Below are positions 55,391 to 64,000 of a stretch of DNA of 64,000 nucleotides, piece by piece (the first letter of the stretch is position 1; each line of letters starts with the position of its first letter). The position numbers were made by a program, and so were the translations under genes. Origin of the DNA: Marthasterias glacialis (Eukaryota > Echinodermata > Asteroidea > Forcipulatida > Asteriidae); contig OU452225.1 of the NCBI GenBank assembly GCA_911728455.2, positions 979,501-1,043,500 of the forward strand, in the 5' to 3' direction. The notes below the pieces were generated by a model. That model was not told the origin of the DNA, did no database searches, and saw only the letters and a list, made by a program, of their open reading frames with translations.

Positions 55391-57611
55391 AGAATAATTT
55401 AGCACCTTTGAGGGACATGGACACTTTTATGAATTACTGTAAATTCTTACAACAGGATATGAAAATTTGGCCACTGCAAGGTCTACCAAAGTCAATATGA
55501 ATATTTGTGTAAAGGATTGGGTTAGGACCTTAGGTTACAGCATTCTTTGCGGAAACAAAATATTTAAATAACAATTTTATATCAATGTTTATAATTCGGT
55601 AAACACTTGAACACAGGGCAGACAATACAATGTCACAAGACCTAAAGCCTGTACATCACGTCATATCGCTCCATTTTGAATAAACTTTACGTATTTTTGC
55701 ATAAATTTGCAAAGGATTCATAAATAACTTACTCATAGAAATGTATTTTCCATTGAAACAAACACAATAGGTAACACAAAACATGTTATTCACATGGAAC
55801 AAAGACCTTTTCGAAAGCGAGTATTTGGCTTTCGGCTTCGGCTTCGGCAGGTATTTAGAAAACGTGCGTTTTTTGATACAGGGATTCATACAGACAGACG
55901 AAGACCAAGCAAGAGCCCAAGCCGTGTTTCGTAAAAGGGACTTATTAGACGAGATCAAATATTCAACTTACAAAATCAACAAGCCCATTGCATAAGAAAT
56001 AATTAAAGACCTTTACAGTGTTCGTTGCATGCAAGATCAGTCGTGAATGTTGATTATTCAGCTGTACAAAATGAGGCCTGGTGTGGATTTCACCAAGTGC
56101 TAGGACTAGTTTTATCTCGAAGTAGGACGAGTAACTAGTCAAAACTTATAGGCCGTGCAACAAGTTCGGACTAGTCTTAGGTTAGGACTAGTTTTGTGAA
56201 ATCCACCTCCGATCATTTTGTCCCATCAGCCTCGATTTGGTGACACTCATTTTGAATACGAGAGGAAGAAACAAAATGGCTACATCCAGCAGCATGATAA
56301 AGGTCTGTCTCATGAGTCAGTGTGCCACAAGGTCGTAACCCAGCTAGTCAATGAGGTCGTATCTCGCAGATGTGATTGGTTAAATCACAAAGCATGAGGT
56401 CATATCACATTTTGCACCCGCTATAGAAATGCATGCAACCATGTCAGCCGACTTCATCCTTTTCTTTTTTTGGGGAGCTATGTTAATGCCTTAGAAAATA
56501 TATTTAAAAAACCTCTATAAAGTGTACTAGGCAGTTTACTTAGCTATGTACAGGTAGTGGGGTTAAAGACAGAACCAAGAGATGTCAATTAGACTTAAGA
56601 TGTCAAGCATCTACCTAGGCTGTAAGTCAAGTATTCCTGAAGTGGTTTGTTTATATCGGTTGATGATACCCCCAAGAGGACTGGAAGACATTGGTGGCAT
56701 GTCTAGTGGTTCAGCAGACAGTCCCACCCAGCTCAAGAGGGGGGGTTGTTTTCCAGCTTACAGTTCTAAAGAAAACAAACCCCCTCAAATAAACAACTTG
56801 TCCAAATCAAAACAGCAGTGATTTTCTGATGAAAGTCACTTTGCTGTGTGTGTGTGAGAAGTGAAGCTAACATTTCCCAACCTTGTTTGTTTTGCAGGGG
56901 AAGGATTTTTTTTCCGCTTGGGGGGGGGGGGGGGGGGGGGTGAGGGGATGGGGTGGGACATGAACACTTTGTTAACAGCAGCCCCAATACATTGCTTTTA
57001 CATCCATGATAATGAATTACAGGTAGCTTTAATTACAAGTCTACTTTTCGTTTTTCATTTCGAAGCGGAAGACTTGAGCAAATCAAAATACAAAAAGAAA
57101 AGAAATTAGTGCCTCTTATTTATACAATACAATACAATATATACAAAACTTTAAATGTTTTTAAAATATTATTTGGCAAAAAAATATATATATAAATGAT
57201 GTATATAAAATGAGAGTAAAGTCAACAAAACATCCTTCAACTGGGACTGTTTAACGCTCTCACAAAAGTTTACAAATTTGCTAAGTGTAGAAAAAAAATC
57301 TTGCTCAGCAGAACCGCGTGACCAGCCAAAACACATTGAAATGCACACTGCTTCTGACTGGTCCCCTGCTGTATTTTGCTCATCAAATAAATAAATAAAG
57401 AAGTTCTTTTCCTCTTCTGCTTGACAACTTTGATAAGTACGAGCCCTGGATTTTTGAAATGAAACACCACAAAGAGAAACCATAACTATTATAGTAATAT
57501 CAGTTTTGCGTTTCCTGAAACATAATCATTCGGGTTATCCTTGACTATCTTGAAGGAAACAAAACACGATTAAATTAAGGGGTGTCAAGTTAAAAGGTGA
57601 CAGCAGACTGG

Positions 57612-57803
57612 TGAAATTTCATAAAGCTGCTTAAGCAGAACATGTTGCTTTAAATTCCTCTGCTAAGCAAAAATAAACAGGATACCAGTCAAAGATGGTA
57701 CACGTGACAAGGTACCTTGGCTGGTAATCTTATTCTGGTAAGCAACACTTTGTTGTGCTTAGTTACTTTCTGTGCCGAAGCAGCTCTATGAAATTAGGCC
57801 TTG
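57612..57803. repeat. Dispersed hairpin repeat (GCTTAAGCAGCTC family), clearest copy
   Basis: GTGAAATTTCATAAAGCTGC, TTAAGCAGAACATGTTGCTT, AACAGGATACCAGTCAAAGA, GGCTGGTAATCTTATTCTGG and GAAGCAGCTCTATGAAATTA. Terminal parts are inverted repeats of about 25 bases, total about 190 bases, so it resembles a MITE. Confidence 0.8.
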
Positions 57804-58979
57804 TTTAGATCAAGATACACAGAGATTTAAAAAAATACTGTACACTGGGAAAACAAATTCCAGGTTAGGAAAACAAAACTAATGTTTGGATGATATTTTG
57901 TTTTGTTATTGGGTCATAAATCCAAGGTTGACAACACACCCACCCCAACTTAGATAAATGAAAAAATCTAACAACCATAAATCAGATCTTATCTTATTCT
58001 TTTGCTGGTCTGGTAACAGTAAGATCAGCACTCCGCAACTCTTCATCTTTAAACTGGCGTAGCCATCTTGTTTTGATTCCATACAAATCAATGCATCCAA
58101 ACTGAGGTTGGATGTAAAATCAGTCTGGTATCTTTTTAGGGATGTTATGAGTATGATTGCTATTGCATGCATGGAACATGATGAAAGTGATGGCACCAGT
58201 CTAAAGGTATTTATAGCTACTCCTGATTTTGATGATCAGTAAATATAAAACAAATATCCTAAATGGCTGATGATTGCATTACAGATGAGTGAAGTGTGAT
58301 TCAATTCAAACTTCACGCAAATAGCATTAAGTGAAGAGAACCGTTTTGTGTCACAACTGTAAAACAATGCTGAAAAGTTGCATCACCAGAATTCCCTTTG
58401 TATTCGCTTTCGGGTAAATATAGTATGTGTCGTTAAATTTCATCTTCCTGAACTGCATTCACAAAGAGGAAAAGATATAGTATAAATGAAGGAAAGGGGA
58501 ATTTTCAATGTAACTTTTTATTTAAAAAAGGAAGAAAAAAAGAAAGAAAAACCAAACAAACAAAACAATTGATCTAACTCCAGCACATTTCCTTGTTGGC
58601 AAACCAAAAATTACAAATGCTATTTACCCTATCCTGATTAAAAAAAGAAAGAAAATACAGCAAAACAGTGGCTGCAGTTTCGTTAACCAACGCTGTACCT
58701 TATCTTGATTCAAAGAGATTACTGAGCATACAAGAAGCAGCAGTTCTGAACTGCATATCTTTAATACCTGTGACTGGTACCATAATCAAAAGCTATAATC
58801 TCTTTTCAAAACAATAAAAATTGTTATTGTCTTTTGTGGCTGACAGGCTACTTCACTAGCAGACAGTTCAATTGGACATAACACTAGTACTGTGTGTGTC
58901 TAAGAGAATGTTACGTAATATAACAATACTGCATACAGCATCTGGCCAATTACCCTACATGTACAGTCCTGTAAAATCC

Positions 58980-59017
<38 letters not shown>

Positions 59018-60819
59018 GCTATCACATGTAGTTATACTAAACAGGTCTGGTTAAATTGCATCAATGTAAAAAGGTATTGCAGATGTCAACCAGGTATTGC
59101 AGAGAAATCAACCTGCAACAATTTGTTTCTATTTTAGGTGTCTTTCACACTGAACCAATTTTCTGGAAAATTCTCAGGAAAATTTAGTTGAACTTGAAGT
59201 GCTAACCCTGGTAGATATTCATTTCCGGAAAGAATGGTTTACCGCCTTCTTGAGGCAATCCCAGGGGCTTTGTACATATATACCGACTGTTCATTTTTTT
59301 CGCATGGAAAAAATTGCATAAGTGTGAAACAAACATGGGGTGACGGCGAGGTTAAAAACTCCCCTGGAATGATCTGGGGTTTTATTACCTGGGAACCTGT
59401 GAAAGAGACTAAACAAGTACTTGTGTTTTGACTTTCTTGTGCCTTGCTTTTAGAGGAATGTAAGAGAAGACAGGTTTCAGCATTTTGGCCAGAATTTGTA
59501 CAATAGGGTGTCAACATTTTCTGAGACCGTAAAATTAGGATGTTTAATAAATGCAATACTTTGTAAGTTGTAAGACAAAGTATGGTGTTCTAATTGAGAA
59601 CAACCTGTTCTCAAAGATGCCACGCTCCCCCATTCCCCTTTCCAGGCCAACACCACCAGATGTGACTTGTACAAGTCTAATAGTTGTGTTATCTTTGATG
59701 ATGGCTCGACAACTGAATCTGTGTGTGTTTGAAGCAGGCCAGGCATTACACCGAAGCCACGGCCTCTGTTGCCCTGGCTTAGGTGCAACTTCAATAACTT
59801 TCCTATATAGACAAAAAAGATTTGCCCTGTGCAAAATGAAACAGACCTTACTCTCTCAAAGATGACTTTCCAGGTACGTTGAAGTGGACTGCTAACTAGT
59901 GCCCGTAAACATGTACAGTACATGTACATGTACACTAACTGTATCAAATAAAATGCAATGTGGGAAATCAGCTTGTTTTCTTAAATTTCACCAAAAGTGA
60001 AAGGATCCTGAGTAGAGGTGTTTGGTACCAGCAATGACACTTACAATCCAAAAAAAAGATACTAATTTTCTATCAAGATTTCCCCCCTTGCATCTTAAAT
60101 ACATACGTGAAACTTCACAGGGTTTGGATTAATTTAAACTTCAGATAGGTCTACAAGAAGTCGAGGAACAAACTTTTAGCTTCAAACTTGCTGCAAAAAA
60201 AAAATCATAAAATTGCTTGCAATTCTGACCTTCCAAACCAAACATTATGGCCTTTTTTTTTAATGGCAGTCACATTTCCATCTAACAAATAAATGAATGA
60301 TAAAAGACACTGTAGTGGTCAGTATTCTACCATTCCAATGTACAGTGGTTTATGGCTTATTTTCATTAAACAATTGCTGCCTGCTTCCTTTTATGGGGTA
60401 CTTAAAGACTGTGGTTGTTGACATGAAGATAGCTGCATTTACAAACTAGGTGTTTACACAGCCTGGATTGTTATTGCATATCGTAACAGAAATGGTATTT
60501 TTTTTAAGGCTGAGAGATTTGTATTCAAGTTGGTGTGTGCATTTATTGCATATTCATTGACATTGCATGGTTACGAGTTCAGGTACGAGACAAGGGAAGT
60601 CAAAGATATGATTCTTAGAGTACTTCAGAAGGCTTCTTCCAATACTTGGCTACGGCTTAGGCACCACCTGCCATTTTGAAACCCACCATAGGTGGGGATT
60701 CCAACAGGAGGCTTCAAAACGGCCGAAGGCATGTAAACCAGAGCATTCACAAGTCGTATATTATTATTAGATGTTTATATATTTAAGTAATTAGTTTGAG
60801 TGTACTAATTCTCCTACCA

Positions 60820-62021
60820 TCAGCAAACCAGCTCCCCATCCTGCATGGCTTCCAGTGTGTCCCGCACCATGTAGAACGACGGCCTGGCACTCAAGTCTTG
60901 ACTGCAACACATCTGGATGAGTTCATACACACAGCGTGGCGTGTTCTCGGGACACTCCAGCCTCTGACCCTGGTATGTCTTCAGGAAGACCTCCTCGTGG
61001 GTCATGTTCTCGTACGGCTGCTTGGCAAAGCTGAAGATTTCCCACAGTAGTACCCCGAACGACCACACGTCAGAGTACGTGGTGAATTTATAGTGCCACA
61101 GCGCCTCAGGCGCAGTCCACCTAATTGGTATTGTCTCATCCTTGTGTCCAAGGAAATGGTCACTGGAACCAAGATAGCGAGCGAGTCCAAAGTCTGAAAT
61201 CTTCACCTCGTTGTTGTTTCCCACAAGGCAGTTCCTGGTGGCGATGTCTCTGTGAACGAACCGCTTCTCCGTAAGGTACACCATACCGCAGGCAACCTGG
61301 AACGCCAGATTGAGTTGTGTCCGTCCGGGCAATCCGGACCCTCCACCTTTGTCGCTGTGGTAATGCAGGAACTCCTGCAGGTCTCCCTTCCCCATATATT
61401 CAAGCAGTAGACACAACGGCTTCCCTACAAAGCAAACTCCCAGAAGCTTAATCACATTGGCATGATCGAATCTGGAGATGATTTCAGCTTCTCGGTTGAA
61501 GTACTCTTGGACGTCACGGTCGGCGTTTGTTTTTAACATCTTCACGGCAACCGTTGTCGATGCCTCATCTTGAAGCAGCCTGGGGGCGATGGCCTTAAAC
61601 ACCCGGCCGAACGCCCCCTCTCCAATATCTACAATATAAATGATGCTATTACGAGGGTACTCCAAGTGTCTCAAATGTGGATTGAAGCTCCTATTGAAGT
61701 CTTTCCCATACATGGGGTTCTCTGGCAATTTGCTGACGTCAAAATCACCAGGGTATTTATACCTGGAGTAGCGGTTGTACTGCCGGCGATAAATGGCGCA
61801 CACCACGATGATAATTCCAAAGCACACAGCAGCCAGACTCACTCCACAGATGATGTAAATATCTCTACTGCTGCTGGGCTCCTTAGGGATGGGGTTGACT
61901 ACCATCGGTGAATTGGTCAAAGACGTCTTAGTAACACTCTTAAGTGAGGTTAGACTCTTATATAAAGGGGCACTGGTAGTAGGCTTCTTCGGCAGTGAAG
62001 TAGTTACATCTAATACATGAG
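60820..62021 (-). CDS. MuSK-like exon: stalk, TM helix and whole kinase domain
   Basis: One 1202-nt exon from a TTTGCAG acceptor to the TGA at 60822-60820. After a Ser/Thr-rich stalk come IICGVSLAAVCFGIIIVVC (TM), NPMY (a PTB-binding NPXY motif, the Dok-7 site in vertebrate MuSK), the glycine loop GEGAFG, catalytic lysine VAVK, alpha-C glutamate REAEI, catalytic loop HRDIATRN, DFG and APE. All catalytic residues are present, so the kinase should be active. The activation loop reads DFGLARYLGSSDHFLGHKDE and lacks the YxxxYY triad of MuSK, Trk, ROR and insulin receptors. The protein ends GELVC. A kinase domain in a single large exon is also seen in vertebrate ROR genes. Confidence 0.92.
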
Positions 62022-63302
62022 CTGCAAATTATGAAAAACAAATGGTTCCAAAATCCATTAAGCTGGAATGCACAAAACGTTTTGCTTGGCAGTAAAACTC
62101 CCTGCTTAATAAGGCTTAATTTCATAAAGCTTGTAAGCAGAAAACATTGCTTAACAAATAAACTTGCTAAGCAAAAAGTAAGCGGGATACCAGTCACAAG
62201 TGATGTACATTACATGACATTTTGGCTGGTAACCTGTTTCTGCTAAGCTAGTTTTTTTCTGTGCAGATTAACGTGCTTAACAGATTTATCAAATTGAGCC
62301 CAGGGTTATCAGGTGAATTGCCATGTCGACTGAAAAAGTAAACCAACTTTGGTTTCCTCAAACATATGGATTAGCGGGTGTGGGGACAGAGTGATCCCTT
62401 TGTGATGTCATGATATACTCACCACAGTTAGGGACACTACACGGTTGCCACTGGGGGTAAGTCCCCTCAGGAAAGCACCCAGGTTCCTGCCTCATGCCTC
62501 CTGGGTTACGGCAATAGTTACTGCTGTTGGAAAGCTCAGGAAACACGGAGAGGTACATGTTTCTACTCTGTGGATACTAAACACATATAAGAAAAATGAA
62601 AACCGATGTTACAAACGTTACTTTTAGATTGGTTACTGCATCCTCCAGAATTTGACGCTGGTATATTTAGTGAAGCTGTGGAAACTGTTACGTCCTATTC
62701 CAATTCGAGTACTCTATACAATGGTTCTATTTTACAATCAACTTTATTTTAGTCCTCTCAACAATTCACAGTCAAACGTTCACATAAAAATATACAAGGA
62801 ACACAAGAATAATAACAGCTTTCAAATCGATTTTGTCTTTAATTTTTGCATCTGGGATAAAGTATATTGATTTTGTGTGTTTAATCTTTGATCTTTGTAG
62901 CAATTTGGCCTACATTTTGAAAAGCAGTTAATTAATATTCCTGTTCTGCCTACAGTGTTCTCACCAGGATTTTTCAAACCTGTGGGGCATTCTAGACTCT
63001 AAGCGTTGCAAGTTTGGCTGAAGTACACTGAATTGAAACAGTATTTTTCTAACTTGTTTATGTTTGGTTTTAGAAGCACTGCTGTGCAATCTGGAGCATT
63101 TTATATAAGAGTCGATTATTACAATAAAGATCACAAAATACAAAAACAGTAAACATGCCATAAATAGAAAGCAAGGTTTTTGAGACAACAGAAGAAAAGT
63201 TTGTTTGACGTACGCTGTTAGTCCATGGCTGACACTGCAGTCCTGTTTTAGTCATACTGATGTTGCCCTGGTAAAACTGACCCTGGTTTTCATAGCACTC
63301 CG
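60820..63302 (-). CDS. MuSK-like receptor tyrosine kinase with kringle domain (3' three exons; 5' outside window)
   Basis: The 3' end of a receptor tyrosine kinase gene. Three in-phase exons give about 480 residues: kringle, Ser/Thr-rich stalk, one TM helix, juxtamembrane segment and a complete kinase domain. MuSK identity rests on LPENPMYGKD, LEYPRNSIIYIVDIGEGAFG, NREAEIISRFDHANVIKLLG and CFVGKPLCLLLEYMGKGDL, which follow vertebrate MuSK nearly motif by motif. A kringle is known in fish and frog MuSK and in ROR receptors, so ROR is the main alternative. In vertebrates MuSK clusters acetylcholine receptors at the neuromuscular junction; the role here is unknown. The upstream Ig and frizzled-like exons expected for the family are not in the window. 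Gene 1 follows about 17.7 kb downstream on the same strand. Confidence 0.88.
62108..62305. repeat. Dispersed hairpin repeat (GCTTAAGCAGCTC family)
   Basis: TTAATTTCATAAAGCTTGTA, AGCAAAAAGTAAGCGGGATA, CCAGTCACAAGTGATGTACA and TTGGCTGGTAACCTGTTTCT in family order. It lies in the intron between the kringle and kinase exons, just upstream of the kinase acceptor. Confidence 0.72.
62423..62576 (-). CDS. MuSK-like exon: kringle domain, second half
   Basis: This exon encodes YPQSRNMYLSVFPELSNSSN, then YCRNPGGMRQEPGCFPEGTY and QPCSVPNC. The Y-P....FPEL..NYCRNP run is the kringle core and supplies four of its six cysteines. The usual P-W-C is P-G-C here. TTTAG acceptor and GTGAGT donor; phase 0 start, one base carried over. 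Confidence 0.88.
63214..63302 (-). CDS. MuSK-like exon: kringle domain, first half
   Basis: This exon encodes ECYENQGQFYQGNISMTKTG, then LQCQPWTNS. C-Y-x(5-6)-Y-x-G-x(3)-T-x-x-G-x-x-C-Q-P-W is the standard kringle opening. CTCCCAG acceptor and GTACGT donor. The split after QPWTNS matches exon 62423-62576 in phase 0. Earlier exons must lie right of the window. Confidence 0.87.
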
Positions 63303-64000
63303 CTGGGAGAAAAATAAATAAATACAAATATCATCAAAGGTTGAAACTTACTGTAGAACAAAAATGGGGCAGTTGAATTCACGGTTATTTCATAATACAT
63401 CGACTGCATAAAACCAAAATCTTCTTTTTTGAAGGATATCTGGGACATGCATCCTGGTCAACATTGGAAAGTCACAAATTGAAACACCTTAAGTCAGGCC
63501 AGGCCTCGATCTTAAGAAAAAGGGGGCAGGCCTTTGCTGGTCAAATCAGAGAAACTGTACAAGGGCATGCTGGCCAAGCTAGTAGTGACAGTGCAATTTT
63601 TCTGGCGGGCATGTTGGCCAACTCAACAGGGCTTGAGGCCAATGGCCTTGGTGGCCTCGGTTAAGATCAAGGCCTGCTTAAGTCGATCTGCAAGTTGCAA
63701 CGACAGACCTTGCACAAACATAGCTACCCTTCCTCGATCTAATGACACCTAGAAATCGTTGCATGTATTCCTCGCGAAATTTCTGTAAACATTTTTGGGG
63801 GGTTGTTTTTAACCCATCTTGCTTAGACTTTTCCCATAACTCTATCGTTCAAATCGTTGCGACAAAACGGCAACGCAACCTTAAGTAAAAGCGTCCTCTT
63901 TTCTCCAAAATAGCGGGGTTTTGGGTTGTTGTTTTTTGGTCTACCCGTTCTCAGAAATTGGTTTGTTCCGATGTTTTAGGGTTTTAAAACTTAAAAATCA
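63303..64000. other. Intron upstream of the kringle exon
   Basis: About 700 bases without a recognisable exon; short open frames show no family signature. An earlier exon of the kinase gene must lie beyond the right edge. Confidence 0.55.

Larger units (their letters stand above)
52690..60819. other. Intergenic DNA downstream of the MuSK-like gene
   Basis: 8.1 kb containing the unmapped 3' UTR of the kinase gene and intergenic sequence. An AATAAA on the minus strand at 60547-60542, about 275 bases past the stop, is the nearest candidate polyadenylation signal but is unproven. Besides hairpin repeats (54359, 55196, 57612) there are a G run (56920-56940) and a T run (58985-59013). Open frames up to 156 codons have no recognisable family and no exon structure. 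Confidence 0.5.

Noticed and set aside
59477-59947. 156-codon open frame on the minus strand downstream of the kinase gene
   Set aside because: No domain, signal or composition that looks coding, no exon structure, and it overlaps open frames on the other strand. Chance or 3' UTR sequence.

Overview
The window is animal nuclear DNA, most likely from a marine invertebrate deuterostome and probably an echinoderm. The coding sequence is cut into many short exons with GT/AG borders. The proteins are metazoan receptors (Ig, EGF, FN3, kringle, receptor phosphatase and receptor kinase domains). Introns and intergenic DNA are AT-rich and full of tRNA-derived SINEs, foldback elements, minisatellites and a Ty3/Gypsy element. 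The echinoderm assignment is inference from overall flavour; no species can be named. All convincing host genes lie on the minus strand.

Gene 1 (43107 down to 230, running off the left edge) is a receptor-type protein tyrosine phosphatase. I joined 25 exons whose phases all agree, giving 1516 codons without a stop. In protein order: signal peptide, two Ig-like domains, three EGF modules plus a short cysteine linker that strongly resemble the Tie/TEK ectodomain, eight FN3 domains arranged as four repeats of a two-domain unit, a membrane-proximal region, one transmembrane helix, a juxtamembrane segment, and the first part of a PTP catalytic domain (KNRYANIIPY...). The rest of the catalytic domain, with its cysteine signature, lies outside the window.

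Gene 2 (63302 down to 60820, 5' part outside) is the 3' end of a MuSK-like receptor tyrosine kinase: a kringle domain over two exons, then one large exon with the transmembrane helix, an NPMY juxtamembrane motif and the whole kinase domain. The two genes lie head to tail on the same strand, about 17.7 kb apart. A receptor phosphatase and a receptor kinase side by side is suggestive, but no functional link can be shown from sequence.

The 9.8-kb intron between FN3-7 and FN3-8 holds a 7.0-kb Ty3/Gypsy retrotransposon in the sense orientation (12350-19323). Its two LTRs are almost identical, so the insertion is recent. It has gag, protease, RT, RNase H and integrase, a tRNA-Leu primer site, a polypurine tract and a 4-bp target duplication. 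One homopolymer frameshift interrupts pol.

The remaining introns and the 43.1-60.8 kb intergenic region carry repeats: a minisatellite grown out of a coding exon and its splice donor (1600-1962), a 209-bp higher-order minisatellite (5040-6895), a 487-bp element with perfect 102-bp terminal repeats and a 9-bp target duplication (36296-36782), a cluster of hairpins (38155-38774), and two oppositely oriented TTAA-flanked elements upstream of gene 1 (43414-46040 and 49735-51294).

Exon borders were read by eye from splice consensus, phase and family resemblance. No alignment or database search was run.
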